Shown one piece after another: positions 14,900 through 23,507 of a stretch of 64,000 nt of DNA. A program made the position numbers and the translations under genes. Numbering within the stretch: position 1 is the stretch's first letter; the number at the start of each line of letters is the position of its first letter. The stretch covers positions 6,076,001 through 6,140,000 of the forward strand of contig NC_004663.1 in NCBI RefSeq assembly GCF_000011065.1, in the 5' to 3' direction. The notes beneath the pieces were generated by a model. It was not told where the DNA came from, did no database searches, and saw nothing but the letters and a program-made list of their open reading frames with translations. The DNA comes from Bacteroides thetaiotaomicron VPI-5482. Lineage in GTDB: Bacteria; Bacteroidota; Bacteroidia; Bacteroidales; Bacteroidaceae.

Positions 14900-16528
14900 T
14901 TATACTCTTTCTGCCCAGATAGGTGAACTCCATGCCCATTGCCCGTCACGCTGGCGAACACGCACGTAGTAGTAATCTGTATCACGCTGAGGCTCTTTAT
15001 CTTCCATATAGTGTTCCACAGTGAAACAGCTTTCGGGCATAGCACGATTGAAGAGAATCGCTTCGCTCAGCCAGCCGATCATGAAGTGCGAACGTGAGCC
15101 TTCGAGCAATTCGCCCAATGTGTGTTCAAACTTCTTGCCGTTGAAATCAGCAATCACTTTTCCGTCTTTCGGCATCTCTACTTCGAGGATGACAGCTTGC
15201 ATGGCAGCGGTAGTCGTATTCGGATTCTTGCTGCTGTACATATCCAGTTCGGTTTCTTTTTCGTCTGCGGATACAATGCGGTTTACGTGAGTATGGAATT
15301 CTGTTTCCCCTTCTTGCGGAGAAGTGAAGGCTGCACCGCGGAAACATGGAGTGACGCTCAGAATGCGTCCTTTGTCTACAGACAATTTACCTTGCCAGTG
15401 TACATACTGCTCTTCACGGTTCCATCCGAAATCTACTTTCACTTTGCAGCGGACAGTATCACCTTCGGGGGCAACCGGAGTCAACGGACCATTCATGCGG
15501 GCCAGAATCTGACCGTTCTTGACGATATCCACATAGTCGATGCAACTTTCTCCGGTAACATTCAGATAAATGCGGCGGCTGTTGCCACGCACTACGTCAC
15601 CCATGAAAGCATCGTTGAGGCGGAAGTCAATCAAAATTTTATCGCCGGTTGCGGCGCATACGTGGCGGGTCCGAAGTGCTTCCCATATAGCGTCGCGGGT
15701 CAATGACGGAGCCAGTACACCGATACGGCCGTCACCATAACTGCCCGGATAACCCGAATGTTGGTCGGTAGAAGCCATAATACCGAATTTATTACCCAGT
15801 TCCAGACCATATTGAATGGTTCCTTCCCATTGGCGGGGGCCCATATCGTGCAAGTATGGATAGTCCCCCTGATCGCTTTCGGCCAGACCGTGACGGGAAT
15901 ACATTTCTACGAACGGGGTCTGGTCTCCTTCGGTAAAGCATTTCCAGTTATAGCCGCGATAACCACCCTGATAGCCCATATGGTGAGGAGTGATAAATAC
16001 TTTGTGTCCTTTGGCTTTCTGTTTCCAGTCTTCGATGGAGGTACACTCTACAAGCGGTGCATCGAGATCGTAGTTCAAGGCAACATGGTCGCCATGTTCC
16101 ATGCTGTGTGCTTCATATCCAACGAAAGTGAGGAATTCTCCTTCTTTATTATATTCGTTTGTCATGGCTACGTACTTCTCATATCCGCCTTCGCGCAAAC
16201 GTTTGAAAGCACCGGTATGGTAGTCGATTACCCATTTCAGGCGTGGATCGTCTGCTCCGGGGATATCCGGCCACATGGCGTGGGGTGTTACACTTACAAA
16301 ATCCAACTGTCCTTTCGCTGCTTCAAAAGCATCGCGCATATCGCCGTGTCCGTATGTGATGTTACAATGGTTGTGCAGGTCTCCCCAGTACATTTTGAGG
16401 TCACTTGCCGATGGCATTTTCTTTTTGGCTTCTTTACTTCCTGCCGCACAAGAGCCGAGCAGGCTGCCGGATGCTGCCAGTCCTAAAAAAGACCAGCCAG
16501 TATTCTTTATAAAATTTCTTCTGTCCAT
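14900..16528 (-). CDS. DUF3604 protein with PHP-like metal site, exported (possible sulfo/phospho-hydrolase of heparan products)
   Basis: 542 residues. N-terminus MDRRNFIKNT has a twin-arginine-like RRNFIK motif and a lipobox GSLLGSC (Cys27), so it is exported. The catalytic part resembles the PHP metallohydrolase fold: GDLHNHC (His52, His54), TPHA (His83), YEAH (Glu139, His141), TPHH (His182, His183), SRHG (His213) and STDQH (Asp255, His257). The C-terminal about 200 residues are beta-rich. PHP enzymes are usually phosphoesterases. In this PUL, between a 6-O-sulfatase and a hexosamine kinase, the step without an obvious enzyme is removal of the N-sulfate, so an N-sulfamidase role is a reasonable hypothesis, not shown here. 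Confidence 0.85.
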   Translation of the reverse strand: MDRRNFIKNTGWSFLGLAASGSLLGSCAAGSKEAKKKMPSASDLKMYWGDLHNHCNITYGHGDMRDAFEAAKGQLDFVSVTPHAMWPDIPGADDPRLKWVIDYHTGAFKRLREGGYEKYVAMTNEYNKEGEFLTFVGYEAHSMEHGDHVALNYDLDAPLVECTSIEDWKQKAKGHKVFITPHHMGYQGGYRGYNWKCFTEGDQTPFVEMYSRHGLAESDQGDYPYLHDMGPRQWEGTIQYGLELGNKFGIMASTDQHSGYPGSYGDGRIGVLAPSLTRDAIWEALRTRHVCAATGDKILIDFRLNDAFMGDVVRGNSRRIYLNVTGESCIDYVDIVKNGQILARMNGPLTPVAPEGDTVRCKVKVDFGWNREEQYVHWQGKLSVDKGRILSVTPCFRGAAFTSPQEGETEFHTHVNRIVSADEKETELDMYSSKNPNTTTAAMQAVILEVEMPKDGKVIADFNGKKFEHTLGELLEGSRSHFMIGWLSEAILFNRAMPESCFTVEHYMEDKEPQRDTDYYYVRVRQRDGQWAWSSPIWAERV

Positions 16529-16549
16529 GATATGATTGTTTTGGGTTAT

Positions 16550-18160
16550 TTATCGATTTTCCATCAGTCTTCTGTCTCCTTTGAAAAGCACTGTCTCTTT
16601 TTCATCGGGATCATTGTCTTTATATTGTTTCTGAGTTTCTTCAAGTAGTTGCATCAACTCTTTTTGTTTCTTAGCATATTCCGCTTTCCCGAAGATATTG
16701 TTCATTTCTCTTGGGTCGGCTTTCATGTCATACATTTCCCATTCGTCAATGTCGTTGTAGAAATGAATCAGTTTGAAGTCCTGCGTGCGAATGCCATAAT
16801 GACGTTTTACGGAGTGTTCTGCCGGATATTCATAATAATGATAGTAGGCTGCTTTACGCCAGTCGGCAGGAGTTTTGCCTTCGTTTTCCAATACAGGTTT
16901 CAGTGATGCTCCCTGAATATCAGATGGCACTTCTACACCGGCAAAGTCAAGGAAGGTAGGGGCGAAGTCTACGTTCATGCTGATGGCGCTGCTGGTGCTT
17001 CCGGCTTTAATGGCCTTCGGATAACGGATGATAAGCGGCATACGCTGACATTCTTCGTACATGAATCGTTTGTCAAACCAGCCGTGTTCACCCAGAAAGA
17101 ATCCTTGGTCGGAAGTATAGACAATAATGGTATTGTCCAGTTCGCCGATCTTTTCGAGATAATTCAGCAGACGACCGATATTCTCGTCTACAGCCAGAAC
17201 GGTAGCCAGATAATCGCGCATATATTGCTGGTATTTCCAGCTGATTAATGCCTTGCCTTTCAGGTCGCCTTTGCGGTATTCGGCAATGCGCTGTGCATAG
17301 GCGGAATCCCATTTGTCCTGTACTTCTGAGGGCATACGCTTATAAACGCTATACAGGCGGTTTGTCGTATCTTTCAGCATTTCTTCGCGAGTGAGCAGTT
17401 TCAAGTCCCAGTCATTCGTCAGCGTATGTTCGATCGACATATCTTGTTCCCGTGCCGCTTTCCCGCGTCCTTCGTAGTCATCGAACAGGTTTGCGGGTTC
17501 GGGGAAAATAGTATTGTTGAATATACCCAGATGGCGGGGGGCGGGCATCCAGTTACGGTGGGGAGCTTTCTGATGATACATCATGCAGAAAGGTTTGTTC
17601 TTGTCGCGGTTTTCGAGGAAATTGATTGCCTTGTCGGTGATAATATCCGTTGCATATCCTTTTTCTACGATGTGCTTTCCGTCTTCCCAAAAGTCAGGGT
17701 CGTAGTAGTCGCCCTGCTCATGCTGGCCGCTGAGTATGCTCCAGTGGTCAAATCCCTGCGGTTCGCTGATAAGATGCCATTTACCGATCATGGCAGTCTG
17801 ATAACCGGCTTGTTGAAGTAGTTTCGGGAATGTCTGCTGATCACCGTTGAAGGTGCTTGCATTATCGGTAAAGCCGTTCTCATGGCTGAATTTTCCGGTG
17901 AGAATGCAGGCACGTGAAGGGCCGGAGAGGGCATTGACTGCATAACAATTGTCAAAACGGATACCCTCATTGGCTATGCGGTCCATGTTGGGAGTTTGGA
18001 TGAGGTTGCCACCATAGCAGGACATGGCTTGGGTGGTATGGTCGTCGGTCATCATGAAGATGATGTTCGGACGTTTGGTTTCTTCTTTTTGGGGGTTGGC
18101 ACAGGAAGCAAGGCTTAGTGCTGCCAATGGAAGCAATAGGGTAGAGGGGTTGCTTTTCAT
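16550..18160 (-). CDS. S1-family sulfatase, probable GlcNAc/GlcNS 6-O-sulfatase
   Basis: 536 residues from the chosen ATG at 18158-18160. An in-frame ATG 66 bp upstream would place a large hairpin inside the coding region and spoil the lipoprotein signal (LALSLASC-type, Cys20), so it is rejected. N-terminal metal ligands are in FMMTDDHTTQ (Asp39, Asp40). The maturation motif is SGPSRACILTG, so Ser79 is the formylglycine residue (S-type, needing an anaerobic maturase encoded elsewhere). IVYTSDQGFFLGEHGWFDKR is the second metal region. It matches the role of BT4656 (recalled) in removing 6-O-sulfate in the periplasm. No acidic surface-export signal follows the lipid Cys. Confidence 0.92.
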   Translation of the reverse strand: MKSNPSTLLLPLAALSLASCANPQKEETKRPNIIFMMTDDHTTQAMSCYGGNLIQTPNMDRIANEGIRFDNCYAVNALSGPSRACILTGKFSHENGFTDNASTFNGDQQTFPKLLQQAGYQTAMIGKWHLISEPQGFDHWSILSGQHEQGDYYDPDFWEDGKHIVEKGYATDIITDKAINFLENRDKNKPFCMMYHQKAPHRNWMPAPRHLGIFNNTIFPEPANLFDDYEGRGKAAREQDMSIEHTLTNDWDLKLLTREEMLKDTTNRLYSVYKRMPSEVQDKWDSAYAQRIAEYRKGDLKGKALISWKYQQYMRDYLATVLAVDENIGRLLNYLEKIGELDNTIIVYTSDQGFFLGEHGWFDKRFMYEECQRMPLIIRYPKAIKAGSTSSAISMNVDFAPTFLDFAGVEVPSDIQGASLKPVLENEGKTPADWRKAAYYHYYEYPAEHSVKRHYGIRTQDFKLIHFYNDIDEWEMYDMKADPREMNNIFGKAEYAKKQKELMQLLEETQKQYKDNDPDEKETVLFKGDRRLMENR

Positions 18161-18187
18161 GATAGAAATAACATCTGATGATAAAAA

Positions 18188-18266
18188 TGACCAGTGAGGA
18201 GCCGAGGCCTTTTCCGTAGCGGGCATATATCCGCATGGAAATCTGGCCTCAGTGCCTCGCTGGTCA
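18188..18266. repeat. Long imperfect hairpin between PL12 and sulfatase genes
   Basis: TGACCAGTGAGG (18188-18199) pairs with CCTCGCTGGTCA (18255-18266). The helix continues with GAGGCC / GGCCTC (18204-18209, 18245-18250) and TTTCC..GCGG / CCGC..GGAAA (18211-18222, 18231-18241) around an 8-nt AT-rich loop. Total arm length is about 35 bp with a few mismatches. It occupies most of the 111-bp gap inside the operon. It has no T-tract, so it is more likely an RNA stability or processing element than a terminator. Confidence 0.75.
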
Positions 18267-18271
18267 CTGGA

Positions 18272-20272
18272 TTATAATTTATATTTTAATGACTGTTTCT
18301 TGCCGTTTACTTTCACTTCTATTTCCAGTCCGTTTTCATCGAACGTTTTGTTCTTGAACTTAGCGTCAAATTTAGGGGCATCTGCGCTCTTCTTGACTGG
18401 GTAAATAACTGTGATGTAACGTACCGCATTCTCATTGTCTTTCTTTACGTTGAATGAAACATTCATACGTTTGTAGCGCTTGCGATATGCAGTAGAACAC
18501 CATCCCGGCTCTTTTTTCATGCTCATGCCTTCAGGGCCGAAGCATTGAAGTTTCATGTTGCTTCCATCTTCGAATTGAGTCAGGAATGTCATGTCTTCAC
18601 GGCTGTTGGCTATCTCACCTTTCGGCATCTGATAGTGCAGGTTGACAGAACCTTTGGCGCTGCCTGATACTTCATCTACAATGACAAAGTAGGTATTGTC
18701 TACGAAGAAGACCGAACGGCGGTGCTTGAAGTTCTTGTAGCTTGGGTTTTCTGTAACCAAGGTCTGGATATTGCCTTCCGGCTGCCACAGTTTAGTAACA
18801 GATTCGGTTGTTTCCAGATTCTTATTGTCCAGAGTCACGGTGTTGTGTACGGAAGTCTGACGATGCCAGTTGCGTTGTTCCATCACTTCGCCTTCACCGG
18901 CATACACATACGAACCGGAGTCTGGGAACAGGTTCTTGCCGTTAAACCACATTTCGAAAGTACCGTTATCCGGCTGACAGTGCCAGAAACCTTTCGGACC
19001 GGCTTTTACTACCATTTGTGTAGCATCCATTCCCCAGGAATTGCGGAACACAAAGAAACCTGATTTCAGGAAACCTTTCGACATATAATCGGGTAACGCG
19101 CCTTCTTTGCCGTCTGTTGCCAAATACTTGATAGTTTCGTTTTTCGGGAACAGTTTGCTCCATGCACGATAGTTCTTCAGCATTTCTTTCTTTTCTGTGA
19201 TTTTAGCATCACTGAAACACGGATTTGTGTAATCCGGGAAAGAAATATTGGCATAGAACATGATCATCTTTTCGATAGTATCCAGATATTCCTGTGGGAA
19301 CTCATTACGGAATCCGTTAACATCCGCGATACCCAATGCCTTGCAGAAGATATTGATAGCAGCAAGATGATAATGCGGGTCAAGTTCAAACTGGCCGCCA
19401 TCGTTGTAAACCTGTACGTTTACTTCACGGTTCAGAATGTCGATACCGCTTTTTCTCCAGGCCGGAGCTTCTTTAAATTCCGGGAAGAATGCACCTGCAT
19501 AAATCATACGCTGGGCTTCGAACAACAAGTGATTACCCTGATCAGAGTAATTAGCCAGAATATGTACGGCATGTTTATGATAGTTCACCAGAAATTCAGT
19601 CAGGAAATCCGGAGTGAAAGAAGGAGAGGGGAGGAACAACTGGAACTGGGTAGTCTGATCCTGCAGACGATTACTGACTTCCAGCGGACGCCATGCGAAA
19701 CGTACATTTTCCACTTCGCCTTTAATCTTACCGTCACTTACCAGTTCGTATTCTTTCTTGTCCATCTTCACCAACGGATTCTTTTTAATCCAGTCGATGT
19801 ATTGGTATGCCCATTCTTTGGCATATTTCTCGTCACCCGATACACGGTATGCCTTACCCATCGGAGTAAACCATTTATGACGGTGCAACTGCCAGCGGAG
19901 TTCATTGTCTTTCACCGGCCAGTATTGCCAGTTGATATCTTCTCCGTAGTTGTAAGAAGGCTGATAGCCTTTGTGAACAAAGAATGTATGCTTCAATCCG
20001 TCATCCGCCCATTGCTGTTCTTCTTTGCCGATAGTGATCTTTTTCAGATTAATATCCGGCGTCTTCACATTCGTACGTGCACGGTAGTAGTCGAGCAGTG
20101 CTTTTGCGGCATCCTCATCTTTGCCTTCCTGATGTAAGGCTTTTACTTTCTCCAATCCGGGGTAGTCCAGGTTGAGAAGCGAGAATACCTCGCTTTTCAA
20201 CTCTTGGGCATAGCCTTTGCCTACGAAACAAGCAAATGTCAGCAGGACGATATATTTCAGGGTTTTATTCAT
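18272..20272 (-). CDS. PL12 heparan sulfate lyase (heparinase III), periplasmic
   Basis: 666 residues. Signal peptide about 1-22 (ending GYAQ) without lipobox, pointing to a soluble periplasmic enzyme. The N-terminal toroid (about 25-370) has YSDQGNHLLFEAQRM and FELDPHYHLAA, which hold the Asn/Glu and Tyr/His residues typical of heparinase III. The C-terminal beta-sandwich (about 390-666) has FWHCQPDNGTFEMWFNGK and HNTVTLDNK. It eliminates at low-sulfated heparan sulfate linkages. By order this is BT4657 (recalled). It is a paralogue of the surface lipoprotein at 28875 (shared NLDYPGLEKVK, DNGTFE), so the PUL uses a surface and a periplasmic copy. GH88 lies 55 bp upstream. Confidence 0.94.
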   Translation of the reverse strand: MNKTLKYIVLLTFACFVGKGYAQELKSEVFSLLNLDYPGLEKVKALHQEGKDEDAAKALLDYYRARTNVKTPDINLKKITIGKEEQQWADDGLKHTFFVHKGYQPSYNYGEDINWQYWPVKDNELRWQLHRHKWFTPMGKAYRVSGDEKYAKEWAYQYIDWIKKNPLVKMDKKEYELVSDGKIKGEVENVRFAWRPLEVSNRLQDQTTQFQLFLPSPSFTPDFLTEFLVNYHKHAVHILANYSDQGNHLLFEAQRMIYAGAFFPEFKEAPAWRKSGIDILNREVNVQVYNDGGQFELDPHYHLAAINIFCKALGIADVNGFRNEFPQEYLDTIEKMIMFYANISFPDYTNPCFSDAKITEKKEMLKNYRAWSKLFPKNETIKYLATDGKEGALPDYMSKGFLKSGFFVFRNSWGMDATQMVVKAGPKGFWHCQPDNGTFEMWFNGKNLFPDSGSYVYAGEGEVMEQRNWHRQTSVHNTVTLDNKNLETTESVTKLWQPEGNIQTLVTENPSYKNFKHRRSVFFVDNTYFVIVDEVSGSAKGSVNLHYQMPKGEIANSREDMTFLTQFEDGSNMKLQCFGPEGMSMKKEPGWCSTAYRKRYKRMNVSFNVKKDNENAVRYITVIYPVKKSADAPKFDAKFKNKTFDENGLEIEVKVNGKKQSLKYKL

Positions 20273-20327
20273 GATATCATTTATTATTCTGCAAATTACA
20301 ATTTAGATTTGAATTTTCTCAGCTATG

Positions 20328-21632
20328 TTACTCAATAACTTTCACCTCTCCATTCTCCAATCTCAACTTCTTCAAGTCCATGAATCTCTTCAATGCTTCC
20401 AAATAGTAGTAGTCAGCATAATTCAGCGGAGTATCGATTTCAGAACCGTTCGGCAATGATCCGACAGAGTGCATTAAGATGAATCCCTGGTTTTCGCCGA
20501 CTTTGGCAAGGTATGCGTCGCTTGAAAGGCTTTTCAGAATTTTTTCTGCATAATCCAGATATTTCTTTCCGTCGGGTACCATTGTGCTAAGTTCAATGAA
20601 TCCTGCGGCTGTTACAGCAGCAGCCGAAGCATCGCGTGGAGTCTCTTCGGTGACAGGAGCATCGTAGTCCCAGTAAGGAATTGCATCGTCTGTTTTCACG
20701 CGCTCCATGATCATGTCGGCTATGTTTACGGCAAAGTTCAGGAAGGTAGTGTCATTTGTTTCGCGGTAGCAGGAAGTGTATCCGTATACAGCCCAAGCCT
20801 GTCCGCGCGACCATGAAGAATCGTCGTTTTTACCCTGGTGAGTCTGTTTGCGTTCTACTGTGCCGTCGTTGTTATAGCTTACTACATGCCAGCAAGTATA
20901 GTCAGGACGGAAATGATTTTTCATCGTAGTGATAGCATGCTTGATAGCGACATCCTTGTATTTGTTGTCGCCTGTCCATTTGCTTACAGTGAACAGAAGG
21001 TCCAGATTCATCATGTTATCGATGATTACCGGGAAGTTCCAGCTGCCAAAGTCCCATGAACGGATGGCTCCGATTGAATCGTTGAAACGTCCGCTCAGGT
21101 TATCGGCAGTTTCTTTCATGACAGCTTTGATGGTATCGTTAGGAGCCAGACGCTCAGCGTTTCCGTAGCTGCAGTTGATCATAAATCCCAAATCATGTGT
21201 ACCTTTATAATAGCGTACCGGATTCAGCAGGTTTGTATATTGAATGGCATCCGCTTTCAGTGTATCATTTCCGGTCAGTTCGTATGCGTACCACAGTGAT
21301 CCGGGGAAGAAACCGCTTGTCCAGTCGTATACTACACATAAACGACGTTTGCCCATTTGTTCGGCAGTAGGTTGCGGACGAAGTGAATCCTGAAAAGTGG
21401 AAGGATCTCTTTCTAATTGGCGGCAGAGGAAATCCATGTCATATCCGGTGCGGATTGAACGTGGAAGCTTACCGGTTCCGTCAATTTCTTCTGCTGTAAG
21501 TTGTAACTGGGCAGAAGCTACATCCAGCCCTTTCTTAATCCAACTGTAGTCTTCCTTTGGAGTTGTCTGGCACGATGCAAGTGCAATGGCAACCGAAGCA
21601 AAGAGAACAAGTTTCTTTTTCATGTTATTCAT
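20328..21632 (-). CDS. GH88 unsaturated glucuronyl hydrolase, lipoprotein
   Basis: 434 residues. Lipoprotein signal IALASC (Cys21) followed by QTTPKED, which lacks an acidic cluster directly after Cys, so it probably faces the periplasm. The (alpha/alpha)6 barrel of GH88 has the two catalytic-type Asp motifs HDLGFMINCSYG and VIIDNMMNLDLLF, plus SWSRGQAWAVYG. It removes the 4,5-unsaturated uronic acid left by the lyases after 2-O-desulfation (the 2-O-sulfatase is not in this window). Alternative ATG at 21623 would shorten it by three residues. It is first in a second transcript: a -7 element (TACTTTTG) lies 37 bp upstream. Confidence 0.94.
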   Translation of the reverse strand: MNNMKKKLVLFASVAIALASCQTTPKEDYSWIKKGLDVASAQLQLTAEEIDGTGKLPRSIRTGYDMDFLCRQLERDPSTFQDSLRPQPTAEQMGKRRLCVVYDWTSGFFPGSLWYAYELTGNDTLKADAIQYTNLLNPVRYYKGTHDLGFMINCSYGNAERLAPNDTIKAVMKETADNLSGRFNDSIGAIRSWDFGSWNFPVIIDNMMNLDLLFTVSKWTGDNKYKDVAIKHAITTMKNHFRPDYTCWHVVSYNNDGTVERKQTHQGKNDDSSWSRGQAWAVYGYTSCYRETNDTTFLNFAVNIADMIMERVKTDDAIPYWDYDAPVTEETPRDASAAAVTAAGFIELSTMVPDGKKYLDYAEKILKSLSSDAYLAKVGENQGFILMHSVGSLPNGSEIDTPLNYADYYYLEALKRFMDLKKLRLENGEVKVIE

Positions 21633-21668
21633 TTTAAGTGATTGTTTTTAGAAGTTTTGTAACTGATG

Positions 21669-21676
21669 CAAAAGTA
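21669..21676 (-). promoter_or_regulatory. Internal promoter -7 element for GH88 and downstream genes
   Basis: TACTTTTG on the minus strand matches TAnnTTTG and lies 37 bp before the GH88 ATG in the 184-bp gap after SusD. No TTTG at N19 is visible, consistent with regulator dependence. Confidence 0.5.
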
Positions 21677-21770
21677 GATGAATGGGTTTAAATTATGTGA
21701 TAGGATTGTTTAAAAGGCATTCAATACCTGCTTTTCTAGTTTTGAATTTGTCGAAAATGATTTTAATATT

Positions 21771-21802
21771 CTCCAATATGCCGTGTCACGGGCATATTGG
21801 AG
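21771..21802 (-). terminator. Strong intercistronic hairpin after SusD
   Basis: CTCCAATATGCC (21771-21782) and GGCATATTGGAG (21791-21802) form a perfect 12-bp stem with an 8-nt loop just 15 bp after the SusD stop. The following minus-strand bases are A/T-rich without a pure T-run. It may partly terminate or stabilise the SusC/SusD message, keeping surface genes at higher level than the downstream enzymes. Confidence 0.6.
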
Positions 21803-21816
21803 AGAGTTTTATTCAG

Positions 21817-23490
21817 TTACCATTTGGGATTTTGATTAAATTGGATGCACAAGTCCATGTCCCGTTGTGGAATAGGGAACAGCTCATGTTTGCCTTCTTC
21901 TGTATAAGTGGCTACTGAATAATTTGGTGATCCTGTACCTTCCCACCAATAACCTAATTCTTTAGCGGTCGCTTGCACTGTTTTATAATAAATACCCCAA
22001 CGGATTAGGTCTTGACGACGGTGTCCTTCAAATGATAATTCATAACTGCGTTCTTTGCGGACTGCTTCACGAAAACTTGTTTCATCGAGTCCTTGTGGCA
22101 GATCGCATGCGCTTGTGTTACTTGGATTGCCATAACCGCGGCGACGTACGGCATTGATTGCATTATATGCCTCAGCATCGGGACCATGTTTCCATTCGTT
22201 TAATGCTTCTGCATAAAGCAATAATACGTCTGCATAGCGTAAGAAATACCAGTTCACATTAGATTTATCATTGTTGATGAAACTATTTGTTGTTACATAC
22301 TTCTGAATATCCCATTTTGCAGGAGTATAGTTTTGCTTATTTTTCTGAGCTTTAGTAGGATCAGCATCTTTCTCTGCTGCACTTTCATCTGTATCACTGG
22401 CGCCGGCTACCCAAAGAGATTTTTTTGTGTCAGTATATTGGTAGTTGGCTATAGATAAATCACGACGGATATCCGATACATCTTCTCTCCAGTCAAGCAC
22501 AAATGTATGAACTACTTTTACGTTAGCTGCACAACTTCCGCGTACACCTGCAATAGCGGTTGTTTTAACTCCGTTCCACTTACCGATACGTCCTACCGGA
22601 TCACTGTTGCCTGATACTGTCGGTGAGTAAAATGATATTTCAATCAAACTTTCAGTCGGGTCCCAAGTGCCATTACAGGTATTCTTCCATAGTTGTTCGT
22701 AATCTTTCAACAGTCCATGTTTGCCGGATTCTACCAAAATGCGTGCGGTTTTTGCAGCAGCTTCCCATTTGGATTCATCCTTTACCGGATAGCCAGCCCA
22801 GGTAGCATAAACTTTGGTCAATAAGCCTAATGCTGCTCCTTTTGAGAAACGATAGTCGTTGCTTTCGCGATATTGGTCATCTGTCGCGTATGGTAAAATG
22901 TCACAAGCGTACAACAAGTCGTCTTCTATGTATTCGTATACCTTTTCTGGAGCTGATTGTACATATGTAGCCGGATTCTGATTTGACATCTGAGTACTTG
23001 TCATTAAGACAACATTTCCAAATCGGCGTACTAATTCAAAGTAGAACATACCTCTTAAAGCTCTCGCTTCCGCAATGTATAAGGTGGCGAGTTTTTTGTC
23101 AGTTGTAGTATATGATCCTATTTTATTTGAGATACGTTCCAGAAAATCATTTGCTCTGTAAATACCGGTATAAAGTGCTGCCCATGTTTGCTGTACTTCA
23201 GACTGAGTGGTTGGGAATGAGTTTGTCGGAATGATACGGAAATTTTCATTACCGCTACCTTCCACTTGTGAAATATCCGTTCCCAGGTTAAAGAGTATGG
23301 ATAAGTAATATCCATACATGGCATCTAAAGTGTTTGTACGATAAACTCCAAGCAATACGTCTTTTGCTTCCTCCGCATTGTTCATGTAGTTTTTCTTTTC
23401 TACTTCAGTTCTGGTTTCTTCCTCAAGTGAACAAGAAAAAGGAAGCAAACACATTACCGACATTGCTATATAGTATATTATTTTTTTCAT
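21817..23490 (-). CDS. SusD-like surface glycan-binding lipoprotein (heparin PUL)
   Basis: 557 residues. Lipoprotein signal LLPFSC (Cys20) followed by acidic SLEEETRTEVE, typical of a surface-exported Bacteroides lipoprotein. The SusD/RagB helical fold is indicated by TPR-like repeats (TQSEVQQTWAALYTGIYRAN, YIAEARALRGMFYFELVRRF) and the conserved end (AVRKERSYELSFEGHRRQDL, LFPIPQRDMDLC). It forms the lid of the SusC channel 17 bp upstream and helps deliver heparin or heparan sulfate oligosaccharides. Substrate assignment rests on the operon. Corresponds in order to BT4659 (recalled). Confidence 0.95.
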   Translation of the reverse strand: MKKIIYYIAMSVMCLLPFSCSLEEETRTEVEKKNYMNNAEEAKDVLLGVYRTNTLDAMYGYYLSILFNLGTDISQVEGSGNENFRIIPTNSFPTTQSEVQQTWAALYTGIYRANDFLERISNKIGSYTTTDKKLATLYIAEARALRGMFYFELVRRFGNVVLMTSTQMSNQNPATYVQSAPEKVYEYIEDDLLYACDILPYATDDQYRESNDYRFSKGAALGLLTKVYATWAGYPVKDESKWEAAAKTARILVESGKHGLLKDYEQLWKNTCNGTWDPTESLIEISFYSPTVSGNSDPVGRIGKWNGVKTTAIAGVRGSCAANVKVVHTFVLDWREDVSDIRRDLSIANYQYTDTKKSLWVAGASDTDESAAEKDADPTKAQKNKQNYTPAKWDIQKYVTTNSFINNDKSNVNWYFLRYADVLLLYAEALNEWKHGPDAEAYNAINAVRRRGYGNPSNTSACDLPQGLDETSFREAVRKERSYELSFEGHRRQDLIRWGIYYKTVQATAKELGYWWEGTGSPNYSVATYTEEGKHELFPIPQRDMDLCIQFNQNPKW

Positions 23491-23507
23491 GTGATATGTT
23501 TTATGAA

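Noticed and set aside
14718..15045. Open frames of 63-96 codons crossing array A, rich in CLCQAVGT-type repeats
   Set aside because: Their repetitive protein sequence is only the 22-bp DNA repeat read in several frames on both strands; no ribosome site or family match.
18161..18226. Upstream in-frame start for the sulfatase
   Set aside because: It would place the long hairpin in the coding region and bury the lipoprotein signal; the ATG at 18160 gives a clean signal peptide.
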